64,000 bases of DNA, from positions 930,001 through 994,000 of the forward strand of contig JAKJHU010000057.1 of NCBI GenBank assembly GCA_022316685.1, given 5' to 3'. The notes beneath the pieces are model-generated. The model had not been told where the DNA came from, did no database searches, and saw nothing but the letters and a program-made list of their open reading frames with translations. Origin of the DNA: Progne subis subis (lineage: Eukaryota > Chordata > Aves > Passeriformes > Hirundinidae). Of this stretch, positions 13,801 through 28,800 are shown piece after piece. Position 1 is the stretch's first letter. Every line of letters starts with the position of its first letter. The translations under genes were made by a program, and so were the position numbers.

Positions 13801-16800
13801 CTTACTGCCAACTCCTGTAACTTCAATATCTGCTTTGGGTGAGACCTCATGATCTTCTTTCTTCCAAGTAACTTTTGGGAATGGAACACCTTTAATAACA
13901 GCACTAAGTCTCAGGGTATCTCCAGCTTTTACATGCTGTTCTCGGGCCATATTAGCATCAAGTATTAACTCAGGAGGTTCTGAAATCAAAAATACAAGTT
14001 TTTACAAAATGAGGAAAAAGAAGTCTGTTCTTAGGTAAACTGATCTGATTTTATTAAACTCACCAAGCCTATCCTTTACTTCTACTGGATCAGGAACATG
14101 GGCTGGATCAGATTCGCCTGCTGCATTGACTGCCTTGACCCTGAATTTATAGGTTAATCCCTCAGTAAGACCAGTGACTTTGTAGTTTGTTTCAGGACAA
14201 GAATCTGCTGTAAGATTAGCCTGTTTCCATTCTTCATCTCCAACTTTCTGATACTCTATAAGGTAGCCAATTATCTTGCCATTTCCATCATGGCGCGGTG
14301 GTTGCCAAGATAAATCAACTGAACTTTTAGTTTTATCTACTGCTTCTGGATTAACAGGTGGACTTGGTTTTGCTGTTAAAAAAGTTAAAAAAAGAAAAAA
14401 AAAGAAATGGGAGAAAGAAAAGGAAACTATTAGGATAATTTTCTAACTGAATCTGAGTGAATTAAAAATTCAATGAGAAATGAAACATGATACTTTACCG
14501 ATTGGATCTCTAGCAAAAATTGGCTTTGATGGTGGACTAGGGTCACCAACACCAATTTCATTTTCTGCTGAAACACGGAATTCATACTGACAGCCTTCAA
14601 GGAGATCAGGTACTTTGAACTTTGTACCGGGGAAAATTGGGTCTTTGGTAGCTTTGACCCATCTGGTAGCCATTGTTTCCTTCTTTTCTACAATGTAGTT
14701 TGTTATTGGCTTGCCTCCATCATATGGTTTGTTCCAAACCACTACTGCAGAGTCTTTGGTTACATCCTTAATGATTGGTTGCTCAGGTGCATCAGGAACA
14801 CCTGGGGAGAGAAGAAAAAGGGTGTATGAGCATTACAAACAGAATAAAGACTGGAGTATCCAAATAAAATTGAAAATGAAAAACTTACGGAAACGGTCCT
14901 TGGCTTTCATCTCATCAGAGATGAGAGGATCACTTATGCCATAAAGATTTTCAGCATAAATTCGAATTTGATATTCTCTTCCTTCAAGCAGCTTGGGAAT
15001 TTTGCATGTTGTCTTCACTGTGGAAGATGTAACTGGCATCCACAAGTCTTTGTGCGTATCCTTCTTCTCAATTATGTAATTTGTAATTTCACTGCCTCCA
15101 TCATCTAATGGGGGCTTCCAGGAAACTACCATATGATCTTTAAAGACTTCATCAAATATAACTGGGCCTACTGGAGGTGATGGGCGATCTATTCAAGAAA
15201 AAATAAAGCATACCCATGCTTTTTTATGAACTTCATAAGGCAACATAGATTAAACAGTGTCAATGCAGCAAATATGGTATAAAATTAGAAACTGGACATC
15301 ACAGTTGTAATAAGGAATCAAGACTTCAGGGCTATTCGTCTGTAATACATGTTTGACATACTGGAATTAATTTCTCAATGTTTATAATATATTTGGTGAT
15401 TAACATTTTCTACAGTGTTGATATTCTCTAAACACATACAGAGACATTAAGTTATTCATGCTGAATAAACCAATTCAGAGTTAAATATGTGCTCCAAATT
15501 AATGAATACCTTTTTAGTATAACTGAGAATGCAGTAAATTGAATTATTGTAATAAAGAACACACCTCAATACTTACATTTTATAAAACACAATTCATTCT
15601 AATCACTAATAAAAATCACAGACAATATTGTTCAGTAAAACCTACCGACGACATTAACTTGACAAAATCCTTTTCTTGATCCTGTGCTGTTCTCTACAGT
15701 AACACAATATTTGCCTGTGTCTTCACGGACAGATTTTAGTATCCCCAAACAAAGAGTTGTAGGAGTTGTCTTGATCTTTATTCTGTCATCTTCTTTCACA
15801 ACAATATCATCCTTTAACCAAGTAACCTTTGGTGCAGGTTTGCCTGAGTAACGTCCAGTCAAGCTGAAAGCTTCACCAACTCGGACAATAAGCTTGTCTC
15901 TAAAGTCAAGGTCAAGTGTGGGAGGAGCTGAAAGACAATATTACAATGCACAATGCCCACAAGTGTCAGCAATATTACTATGAAAAAGCAGTAAATGTAA
16001 TTACTATTTTCAAAAGAAATATGAAGAAGAAACATACCAATTTCATCCTTGCATGTGATTGGTTTAGTGCAAAATGATGGCTTGCCTTGCCCCACAATAT
16101 TGCAGGCACTCACACGATACTCATAGGTGTCACCCTCTTTCAAGCCTTCTACAGTGAACTTCCTATCAAGCATTTTCTCCTTTGTAACTTTGTGGAATTT
16201 GTCTTTTCCAATGAGACGGCTCTCTAGAACATACATGGTGATATCTGAGCCTCCATTATATTTTGGAGGGTTCCAAGTTAGTGTAACCGAGTTCTTGGTA
16301 ACTGCTTTTACTTCTAAGTCTTCTGGACGGTCAGGAACAGCTGTGAATAAAGTAAAAATAAGGTAGATTAATTTTTCTGCATATTCAAAATCTTCCAGTG
16401 TATTAATCTCTTATCAAGGTTATCCAAATCAAAAATATTCTTACTTATTGGATCTCTAATGAGAATCTCTTTTGTTGTTTCTGTGAAAGGACCCATGCCA
16501 ATTATATTCTCAGCTGCAATTCGGAAAAAGTAGGCTTTCCCTTGAATGAGTCCCTGAATAGTAGCATTCTGCCTTGTAACTGTGTAGGTCACTGGAGTCC
16601 AAGCTCTGTGGTCAGATTCACGTTTTTCAATTATATAGTTGGTTATAGGAGAGCCACCATCATCTTCTGGAGTAAACCACGACAATTTACATGAGTCATT
16701 GGTTAGATTTTCTGTAAGGAGTGGCATTCCAACTGGGCCTGGCACATCTGAAAGCAAAGAAAAAAATTGAGTATTCAAGCATATATGCTGAATATTACTA

Positions 16801-19800
16801 GACTGTACTTGTTTACAAGCAGTGAAGCTGCTATTTACCTAGCACATCAACAATAACTGTCTTCTTCCTCTCACCGCCATCATTTTTAGCAAGAAGAGTG
16901 TATAAACCCTGGTGACTCCTTTTGCAATTCCTGATGACCACAGAAGAACTAATAGCTGTTTCTTCAATTTTGGCTTCTTCTGGCAAAACTTGCTCATCCC
17001 TGCTCCAAGTCACTGTTGGAGGTGGTTTTCCTGAGACATACGCTATGATCCGAATTACTCCTCCAGCATGAACAACAATTCTGTCCCTGACACTTGCATC
17101 CAAGTTAATATCAGGAGCCACTGAAGGAAGAGAAAAGAAAAGTCAACGATTTCTTTTTCTTACTTTGAGTTAGAGGTACTAAAAATGTAAACCAAGATGA
17201 TAAATACCAATTCTGTCCTTCATTTCAATAATGTCTGTAACTTCTCCAGGCTCTCCGATGCCAGCAGCATTTACTGCTCTAACTCTAAATTTGTAAAAAC
17301 AACCTTCTTTTAATCCTGTCACAACAAACTTGGTTCCTCTGATTTCTTTATCTTTTACCTGGAAAAAAACATTGCAACATCAGCAAACATGAAGATATCA
17401 TCCATTTCTTTGCAGTTTGAAACAAATTAAACATTAGCTATTATTTCACATTTACAAGCACACAAAAGTATTAAGCGTACATGGATCTAGCCCACACAGA
17501 ATTCGTCAGAAATTTTTAAAGGAATATATGTCATGGACCTACAAGCTATTCTGAAGATTCATTTTTTCCTAACATATTCTAACATAGAAGATTGTTAGAG
17601 TTTAGCAATTTAGCAATTACAATAGTCTGGTCTCAGAAGAAATTACATGTATTTTTGGACACATAAATATATAATTGAGAACAACAACAACAACAAAGGA
17701 ATTTAGTTCTTTTAGTTTCAAAGCCCAATTTAAATTCTCTTTACCTGGAAAAAGTATAGGAAACGTATGTCTTACTTAAAATGAACCCATATATTTATGG
17801 AGATATAAAAAAATACCCAAGGTGTGCACTAGTTAAATTTTCAGCAAATCACTATTGAAAAAAAATGAGGAAAATGTAGAAACATAGTAGCTGTAAGCAC
17901 TTTGGCATCATCTGATACCAGTGGGGGTTATTTTTCTGACAGTTCTAACTTGGTCTTCTGTGGTTTTTTTATCTCATATTACCTACATATTTTCCCACAT
18001 ATTTTAAATAAAAAGTATAACATTTTATATCTAGTAATTGCAAAGTTAACTCCATATTGAGGAAGAGTGAGCTTGGTTTTGTATTTTAAACATATGAAGG
18101 TAATTATGGTGCAAACTTTTAGAAAACAACTTTAACGGCAAAAATTTTTAAAGATTGTTTTGTTTTATTTTTTCTTTTCTGGAGCAATTCATATTGATAG
18201 ACACAGAGAAAAGTGCAGATTCTGTAATGGTTTTCCACCTACCCGTTCCCATTCTTCCTTTCCTTCCTCTTTAAACTCAACAATGTAGCCAGTGACTCTA
18301 GAACCACCATCCTTTACTGGTGGAGTCCACTCCAAGTCTACAGAAGACTTTGTCCAATCAGTAACTTTTGGTACAGGAGGGCCAGGTGGAGCTGAAAAAT
18401 ATCATCACACAGCACAACAATATATTATATGTTCTTATTTGAATATTTTCAAATTTAGAAAAAATAATTTAAAATATTTACCAATAGGATCTCTAGCAAG
18501 TGCTGGATCAGATGGCATGCTTGGTGGGCCAACACCAGCTGCATTGATAGCTGAAACACGGAACTGATATTCAGAGCCTTCAATAAGGCCTGTAACTTTG
18601 TATGAAACCCCCAGTGTCATGGGCTTGATGGGATCTCGGTTAACCCTGGTCCATCTCTTTCCAGTGGTCTCTTTGCGCTCCAACCAGTAACCAGTAATAG
18701 GAGAGCCACCATCATGTTCTGGTTCCTCCCAGTTTACTGTCATTGAGTCACGTGTTATACTGCTAACTGTTGGCTTGTCAGGTGGTCCAGGGACAGCTGA
18801 GGGAGAAAAATTCACACATAACTTTAAGAAAAATATGCTAAAGATACAAGGAAGTAGCTAGAGTGCGAAAGAGCTATGCACTCACATGGTCACCACTGCA
18901 CTAGGTAGTCAGCCATCTGCACAAGACTTCTTTCCTCATTCAGTTTCTCAACCCTATTCAGGTACCTATAATTCTGTGAAAATGAAATACCTTGCCCCCA
19001 AATAAAAATGGTCAAAATTTTTTTTTCTAACCTTTTTGGATCACTACCTCATTTTAGTGCCCAGCCCAACACATGCTGTTTTAAGAACCATTTTCTCTTG
19101 CCAGCCTAACATTCCTCCTATGTCTGAGCTATTTTACTTTCTCTTTCAAAACTGAAGGTAGGAAATGGATTCTTTCTCATCTATGAGGTTAATAATGTCT
19201 CAAATACAATAGAATGACCCGAATCTTACCAAATAAACACTTATTTGTATATTTAAGTCTTAAAAATATGGAGATTGTATTTTAATATAACAGAAGGAGG
19301 GGGAAATATATTTTAAGCACTGCACATGCTTTTAAGAACCAGGCATTTACTGCTAAAACTCTTCAAGCTATTCTAGAAAACTTAATGAAGAGAGAAAACA
19401 GTACTGGTATTTAACAGATGCTGTACAGATACCAGCATATGGAAACAATTGACATGACTTGAAAGCTTATTTTTACTTACTGAAAAGGTTTCGTGCTGTT
19501 TCTGGCTCACTATCCAAAGGTTCTCCAATACCATATTTGTTTTGTGCCATAATGCGGAATACGTATTCGTGGCCTTCCATCAGCTTAGGAACAGTGAATA
19601 TACATTCCTTAGGCTCATTAGTAACAGACACCCATGTCTTCCTATTTGCTTCTTTTTTCTCTATAACATAGTTTGTAATCTTAGAACCACCATCATCTAA
19701 TGGAGGAAGCCATGATATTGTCATTTTATCGGCTAAAATGGATTCAAATTTAATAGGTCCTACTGGAGGTCCAGGACGACCTAAAAGATATATTTCAAGA

Positions 19801-22800
19801 AAGAAGAATCAATCAAGTATCAAACAAATGCTATCAATTAATGTAATTGTAAGAGTTCTTGATATCTACCCAGAACATTCAGCCGCATCTCCTTTGAAGC
19901 AGTTCCCAGGTTATTTACAGCTGTTATAGTATATAAGCCTGTATCATTTCTGCGAGACTGCTGGATCAATAAAGTGCAAGTATCTTCATCAACGATCTTG
20001 TTGACATGTTGATCATACACCACTGGTGATTTGTCATCTGGTTTCTTTGGAGAAGCTTTGAGCCAGGTTAATGTGGGGAAGGGTACACCCTTTATCTTGG
20101 CCACAATTTTAACATCTGTTCCTTCTTCAACTTCCATAAATTCTTTGAGCTCAATAGATGGTGGACCTACAACAAAATGGTGAAAAAGTAGCATACAAAA
20201 GTACTTCATAATTTTAAAACAGGAATTTGTATTTACTAGTATCAGTACTTACATGTCTGGTCTTTGACAACAAGTGGGCCAACAGTGGCTGAAGGTCTGC
20301 TAGGACCTGCTATATTTACAGCTTTGACTCTGAATTCATATTCTCCACCTTCTACAAGATCCTCAACAGTAAACTTTGTTTCTTCCACATCACGTCTGTT
20401 GCATTGCTTCCAAGACTCTTTCACTTCTCCAGTACGATCCCAGCGGAGACATTCAACGTTATAATGTGTAACAGGAGCTCCACCATCATTCTTTGGTGGT
20501 TTCCATGTCAGGCTCACTGTGTTCTTGGTTACAAGGCCAATCCTCAGTTTAATGGGCGGATCAGGAGGATCTTCACAACCAAAACAGAAGAGTGAATAAA
20601 TCCACTATACAGGACCATGTGGTTTTAAAGGATTTGTTTGACTTTCATTTTACTTACGGATTGGATCCCTGGCTGTGGTCCGCTGGATGGTTTCTGCAGG
20701 AGGGCCAACTCCAAAACGGTTTTCTGCACGTACCCGGAAGAAATACTCTTGGCCAGTTATTAGATCAGGTACCACAAAGGAAGTACTGCCACAGTTTGGA
20801 TTGACTTTCGTCCAGGCCTTCCCATCAATATTTCTTTTCTCTATAACATAGCCTCTGATTCTATCTCCACCATCATCGTCTGGCATCTTCCATGAAAGTT
20901 TACAGCTACCTCTTGTGATATCACTTACTTTTAGGTCTTTTGGTGGACCAGGGACATCTGAAAGATAAAAGCACAACAGACACAATTTTACATAAGTATG
21001 TAGAAAAGTAAGACTAAGCCCTAATATTTGGATACTTCAATATATGCAAACCATACCAAGCACATTGACTCTGACATGCACTGTCTTTTGCCCTGCTTTG
21101 TTCTTTGCTGTAATACTGTATCGTCCAGAATGGCTTCTGTTGCACTCAGGGATGATAATCTCTGAACGTGTATCAGTAGCTTCCACCTGTGTATTATAGG
21201 AAGAAAGAGAAGTTACAGATCAACTTTGAATTTTTATGTTTCAAAAATGCAACAATACTGAGGTAAAAAAAATTGCTTGCTTTACCTTAGCTTCTTCTGG
21301 TACATTATGACCTCCCTCCTAAAACAAAGGGAAATAATATAAATGTAAAAGGGAATAGACTTAAATGTCTAGAAACAGGTGTAGGAGAAAAACCCTATTA
21401 CTTTTACTAACCTTTGCTGCTGTTTTGGCTTTTCCTTCGTACTCCCAAAATGTCTTTGGAACTGGACGACCCTTGATAACAGCTGGGATTTTAATTGTTG
21501 TGCCAGCACGACAAGAGAGCAAATCCTGTACTCCCAATATCAAGGAAGATTTCTGGTTCCTCTGCAAAAATATTTAAATAAATAGATTTTAAGAGCTACT
21601 GAAAGTAAAATTCCATCATCATTGAGCCGAAATCCCCCCAGAAACATGTGGAATGAATATTCATGTGAGAAAGGTTGGGTGTGCAAAAAGGAAACTGGGA
21701 AGCATACAAATAGAAAAACTCATTGCTGTAAAGTCCTCATAAATAAACTACTTCATTAGTATGTCTGTAGGTGCTCATCAGTTTCCTAATGAAGCATTCC
21801 CTGTCAGTGGACATCGTGACACTTTCAAAAACGTGTGTCTGTCTTTTGCTACGTTCTTGTATAATTGTTTATTCTGTTTTGACTTTGGCTTGCTTGGCAT
21901 CCTTTTTGAGCATTCATAGCAGTAAGTGACATTTAGAGACAAATACCTAAATCAGTTCTCAGAACTCTTACCTAGAATATCTTGGACAGGTATCTCTGAT
22001 GTTGCAGGACTTGGTTCTGATTCTCCAGCAGCATTTACAGCTTTCACCCTAAATCGATATTTTCTGAGCTCTTTCAAGTTGGGAATAACACATTCGCAAG
22101 TAGGAAAGAGTTTGTCTCCTTCGTTCACCTTTTTCCAGTCAGTACTACCTTCATCTTGCATTTCAACAATATATCCTTTTATAGGACTCCCACCATCCTT
22201 TTGAGGAGGCTTCCATGCAAGTGCTACAGATGATTTGGTTTTGTCTTTGACCTCTGGGCAAGATGGTGGACCAGGTACAACTGGCAAAACAAGAGCAAGT
22301 AAAAATTACCTGAGTGTTAAGTGTCTTTCTATATTTTTCTAGATAGTTTGAAACTTAGTAGAATGCGAGTATGTTCATTTCTTTTCCTGTACATTAAGTG
22401 TAAATCCTAGAATGTCCATACTAATTACATATACTACTTATATTAGCAAGGGATACTTCAGGTACAAAGCATAAAGATTGAATTGTTTAACAGTAAAGTG
22501 AAATGATAATATAAAAATATGACTCTGAAGTTTATTTGTCAGTGCCTACATTGGTGTAATCACAGTATTAGGCACACAAAAGAGGTAAAAAATTAAAATT
22601 AAAACTACTTATTTTTAAAATTTTAAAATCAGGAAGCTTTGTGTCGATATATTCTCTCAGGTTTAATGCAAACAAAGCCTTTGATTAATGTAAGTAAATT
22701 AATACTTCATTATTAATAATTTTCATTAATAAATTAAAAATAAGTAATAGTAATACATTTTTGGTGGTGCTGTGACACAGTCCTCTAACACAGTCACACA

Positions 22801-25800
22801 AAGGATATACTTACATATGGGATCTGCTGCCAAAGCTGGATCTGATGGTTCACTGGGAGGGCCAATTCCTGCAAGATTTTCAGCCATAACTCTAAACTGG
22901 TATTCAACTCCTTCAGCCAAACGAAGCACATTGTGCTCTAGACCTTTTACTGATGGTTTTGTTACTGGAGCCCTGTTGACACGTGCCCAGTAGACACCTC
23001 CCACCTCTCTCTTCTCCAACCAATATCCAGTTATTGGGCTGCCACCATTGTCCAAAGGAGGCTCCCAAGTCACCAGCATAGATGATCTGGTGCGATCCAA
23101 AACTTTTGGTTTTCCAGGAGGTCCAGGAAGACCATAGGGATCCTTAATAACAACTTTTTCTGAGAGGCATTCATCACTTATTCCATATTTGTTTACAGCC
23201 CGGACCCTAAATTGGTATTTTTCATTTGTTGTAAGATTCCATACCTGAAAAAGAGGACTTAAATCAATACTTGGCTACCTTCAGAATCGACTTATTTGGA
23301 GTTAAGCAGTTTTCTCTTTAAATTCTCTCTTGTAATCTGACATACCTATGCTTATGTATTACACAGTTCTGTGTGATATCCTAAGGATACTCTTGTTTCA
23401 CGTGCATAGGACTGAACATAAATAAAGATGTCATTATGTTTGTTCTTGCAGTTAGTAAAAAATGAAAAGGAACGTATCTTCTCTTTAGCTCAGCTGAAGT
23501 TAAGTAGCAAAAGTGAACAATTTCTTTTGTTTTGTCACATGAGGGATAACATAAATGGATGGGAAACATTCATCCACGAATTCTGGAGTCTACATGGAGC
23601 ATGAACACAGGCACCTATGCAAGCAGCAGTTTCCCTTAAATATGTAATACTGCTATTTTTTTATGCATACTAAAGTATATAATAAAGAAATTTTATAAAT
23701 TACCCCAAATCTTCTCTCAACAGCGCCTTTGGAGACTTCTTCCCACTCAGATTTCTTCTTACTAGCATCACGTTTTTCAATAATGTAATGGGTAATTTCA
23801 CTACCACCATTATCAAGAGGTGCATCCCATGTTAAATAGCATGATTCTGCTTTAATATCAGAAACAGCAAGATTTCTTGGTGGAGAAGGACGATCTGTAT
23901 GAAAGCAATAGAGCATGGAACTACATTAAAAAAAAGACAAAAGCATTTTATTAGCTGTCACTTTATTAAAATGTAGCATCCTTACCGTACACTTCGACAT
24001 GCACATTGCGAAATGCGGTGCCAAGACGATTGGAAGCTCTCACAGTGTAAGTGCCCTTATCATCCCTCACTGCTGCAGGCATGCTAAGTTCAGTTTTTGC
24101 CTCAGTTCGAGATACTTCTTCCTTGGTTATCTTCAGTGCATTGGATGTTTGGTCGATTAAAACTTCATTCTTGTCCCATTCAATCTTTGGCATTGGCAGG
24201 CCTGTTACATCAGCAGGAATGCTAACTGGTTCTCCAGCCTTGACTTTGATAGTATCTCCTCTCACAGCCAAACGCAATGTAACAGTTGGAGGCACTGAAA
24301 AAAAGGAAAGTGACAGCGTGAAGAAGGAGATGAAATAGAGCAAGTGCCTTGAAGTGTTCTAAAGATACTTTATATGGATTTCTTTAAAGCTGATATACCT
24401 TCATCATCTTGTATAACTACATTGAGGGGCAGTGACGGCTCACTTTCTCCAATCTCATTGACAGCTTTCACACGAAATTCATACATATGAAGTTCATCAA
24501 GTTTTTCAACTAGAAGAGATGTTTTTGGACAGAGCCTTGCATTAACTCTTTCATAATCTTTTGAATCATGTCTCCTCTTCTCAACAATATATCCTAAGAT
24601 GGGACTACCACCATCACTGCGTGGAGGCTTCCAATCAAGTGTAATGGATGACTTAGTCCTCTCTGTGTACATAAACCTCTCAGGTGCTGTTGGAGGACCT
24701 ATTAACACAGATAAATTAAAATAAGAAAAAATTAAAACATCAGAGAATTTTAAATCATTAAGAATGCAGTAGCTCTGGCCTTTTAAAACTGCAGATTTGC
24801 ATGCAAAGAATCTGAGTATGATTATGGCTTGTATAGTTTCTCATGTATGTAGAGAAAAAGGTAATAAATAGTGTCTCAGTAGGCACCATTATTTTGCTAT
24901 GTAAAGAATCACACTAGCTTCAGAGAACTGATTCAGACATCTGACTGAAGTAATGAAGCTAAGGCAGATGCCTATATCCATGTAATTGAAAAATAAACAC
25001 TGTCTGTATAGGAGGAAAGACAACCCCTTCCCCCCAAAGTGTCTAATTAATCTGACAATAATTTTTTTCTTTAAAAAAAACCCTGTAAAATGAGTCATCT
25101 TACCTAATGGGTCAACTGCAAGAATGGGTCCTATTTCAACAGGTGGACCAGTACCAAATTTGTTCTTGGCACTAACACGGAATTTATACTCCTGCCCTTC
25201 AATTAGACCTGTAATATCACATTTAGATCTATCCGTGTCTACAGCTAGTCTCCATGTATGCATTTTGGCGTCCTTCCGTTCAACAATGAAACCTATGATG
25301 TCACTACCACCATCATCTTCAGGATCAGACCAGTTAAGCAAACACATCTTTCTGTTCGTGACCACTGGCTTTAGGTCAAGGACTGGTCCGGGAACATCTG
25401 AAAAACAAATTCAAACAAATAAGGTAAAGCCCATATTGACCAAAAGAAAAGCTTATTTAATTTGAGAAAATTTTTTCTTACCAAATACTTCTACTCTGGT
25501 TCCTGCAGATTTTGAACCACTGCTATTGGAAGCAGTAATTACATATCTTCCATGGTCTTTTCTCAATGCATTCTTAATGGTTAACTCAGATTTTGTGCCA
25601 ACATTTTCAATAACAACTCGATCTTTGTCTAATTCACGCTCCTCTACAGCCCATACAATGGTGGGAGTAGGACGCCCTGTCACAGTAGCAGGAATTTTAA
25701 TAGTCTGCCCAGCCATGACCTGAATGCCTGCTTTCACAGAAACATCCAGCTCAACAGTAGGAGGCTCTGCGGAAGAAAGAGAAACAGTTCATTAGCTGAA

Positions 25801-28800
25801 GTGAGGGATTCAAATCCACCCTTTAAGCAGCTGGACATTTCTTAAAACTAACACAATACCTTTAGGTTCTGCAACTGTTGCGGGTTCAGTTTCTCCAGGT
25901 GGTCCTTCACCAGCTGCATTGAGTGCAGTAACACGGAGTTTATAGTCTGCACCTTCCCTGACTTCTCCAACAGTAAACTGCAGGACCTTAATGGGTTTTG
26001 CTGTACAGCGTGACCACTCATTTACTCCCATCAGTTGTTTGTACACATGGTAACCAGTGATGTCTCCACCACCATTATACACAGGAGGTTCCCATTCTAG
26101 CTCAATGGAAGTTGCACTTGTGTCAGCAATCCTTGGAATTGGTGGACCAGGTGGCACTATGAATAAATAAATAAACAAATAAGTGTAAATCAAAGTTAAA
26201 GGCTATGAATCCTATCTTGTCAACTGTCTGTTACTTAGCTTCTAAGCCACTCACTTATTGGGTCCTGTGCAGTTTTTGGATCTGATGGTGGACTAAATTT
26301 ACCAGGGCCAGCTGCATTTTCAGCACACACTCTAAAGATGTAAGTTAAACCTTCCAATAGTCCTTCAACTTTTACTTCCAGAGCATTCACAAGGTTCCTG
26401 TTGACCCGAGCCCAATGAGTACTGTTGATTTCACGTTTTTCAATCCAGTATCCTATGATAGGGCTGCCATTGTCTTTTGGTTCATTCCACTTAACCAGCA
26501 TACTGTTGCTGGTTACATCTTCCACATCAGGCTTATTAGGTGCATCTGGTGGAGCTGAAAAACAAAAACGTGGTTTTGTCCTCATTGCTGTCTCTTCAGA
26601 GCTTAATCAAAGCTGAGAGAGAACTAAGACATAAGAAATTACTAATGTTAATTCATATTTTTTCTGCTCTCTTTGATTCCTAATGGCAATCAGTAAGCAA
26701 ATTTGCAATGGTTCTCTCTTTTGGTAAGAATACTAGTCTATGAAGCACAGAGAATATCACTATTCAGATGTTAAGTGTTTTAAAGGTAAAGTTTTGTGAC
26801 AGTGATCATCATTCTTATGTGTTTACAATTGAAATTAGAATATTTTTGATAGTTTCCTGTATTTCAATGATTTAAAATGTGCAATAATTATCACATAGAC
26901 CAAGTTTCTTCTGGCAAACATCCACATAGATAAAGCTGAGTATTCTAACAGTCTGTTATAATTTTATACTTTGTTTTCTGAAAAGGCTGTTTTTCAAAAT
27001 CAAAACTTACAGAAAGGATCTTTAGCTGTCATTGGTTTTGAAACACATGGTGGTCCTGCTCCAACTCTATTTTCAGCAAATACACGGAATAGATATTCTT
27101 TCCCTTCTATCAGTTTTGTTACATGGAATTTGCAATGTCTGAGTGTTGAACTGACAGTGACCCAGCCCATTTCAGCTTTTGTATTGTCTTTCTTTTCCAG
27201 TACATAGTTTAGGATTTCACTTCCACCATCATCAAGGGGAGGTTCCCACTTGCAAATGACAGAATTTTTCCTCAAATCTTCAAATACAAAGTTGACTGGT
27301 GGCCCAGGTGTATCTGTTGGTAAACCAAGAAAAACAATGAGTACTTGACTTGTGCACTTTTTACCTAATACTCTGAACAACTAGGTGTTTTGAGGACATT
27401 CTTTACATACCCAATACATTGACTTCACATGAGGCTTTTGCAACTCCATGATCATTTTCTACTTTAATTGTAAATGTGCCATGGTCAGCTCTAATGGAGT
27501 CACGAACTGATAGTATGGACTCTCCTTCCTTGTGGTTGTCAACACTCATACGTTCTGGCAGAGAAAGCTGGAAAGGTTTCTCTTCTTCAGCTTCACCCTT
27601 CTTCTTCCTAGGTGCCACTACTCTCTTTTTGATATCCTCTGGTCTGACAACTTCATCATTCCTCAGCCAAGTGATAGACGGATAGGGTGACCCTGAAATA
27701 TGTGCCTCAAGTATGATCTCATCACCTCTCTTCACCTCAAGGCCAGACTGTAGGTTTGCAGCAAGGAAGACTTTTGGAGCCTCTGTAATAACAAAGAATG
27801 AGAAATGGAGCATAGAATCTTTCAATATGTCTGAGGATGTATGGCAATTAATAGAAATGATCTAATGAGCAATTCATACCAATAGGATCCACAGCTTTCA
27901 CAAAAGGAGTAATCCGAGAAGGCTCACTGATGCCAGCAGCATTCTCAGCACGAACACGGAACTGGTACTCATTTCCTTCCTCAAGGCCTTTCACTGTGTA
28001 AGTTAGTAAGGGTACCAGATAGTCATTGCATCTCTGCCACCTCTCTTTGCCCTTAGCAAGCTTTTCTATTATATAGCCCATAATCTTGCTTCCACCATCA
28101 AACAGGGGTGGTTTCCATGTAAGAGTTACAGATTTTGATGTTGGATTATGGACTTCAAGGTCGACAGGCGGATCTGGGGGCTCTGTGAAAGAGCAGATCA
28201 AAAAAGTGATCATACAAGAAAAGAGAGTATGAAGATTTCATTTAAAATTCCATTTTTTAGATTATTTAATAGAAAGACAAACTTACGTTTTGGGTCTTCT
28301 GCAATGATCGGGTTTCTTAGTTCAAGATAATCACCCCCTCCAATCTTATTGACAGCTTTAACACGGAAGTAATATTCACAGTTTGGGATAAGATCTTTGA
28401 CTTGCCATGAAAGCTTATTTTCACCAGACATGACTGGGATGTATGTTTTACGACCTGCTTCCCTGCGTTCCAGAACATAATGCAAAATAGGAGTACCACC
28501 ATCAAAGTCTGGAGGCTCCCAGGATACTTTGCAAGAATTCTTAGTTACTTCGCTTGCCTTAATGTCCTTACACTGTCCAGGTGGACCTGTTTTAAATAAG
28601 AATGAAAAAACTAGTTAACTAAATAGATGTGAATAAATGTGCATTCTTATAAATATGAAATTATATTTCATTTCTTTGCTTTGCAGAAAGCAAAGACCAC
28701 AAATGTGGACTGTACAGCATGTCTATGAATTTATGTTCCCAGAGGATAAAATAGTCAGAATTCTTAAAACAGTTTTATATTTATATGCTAACTATTCAAA

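Noticed and set aside
13126..13989. 287-codon minus-strand frame joining an Ig and an Fn3
   Set aside because: The middle ([15 protein letters not shown]) is the AT-rich intron 13449-13697; both exons have standard splice sites.
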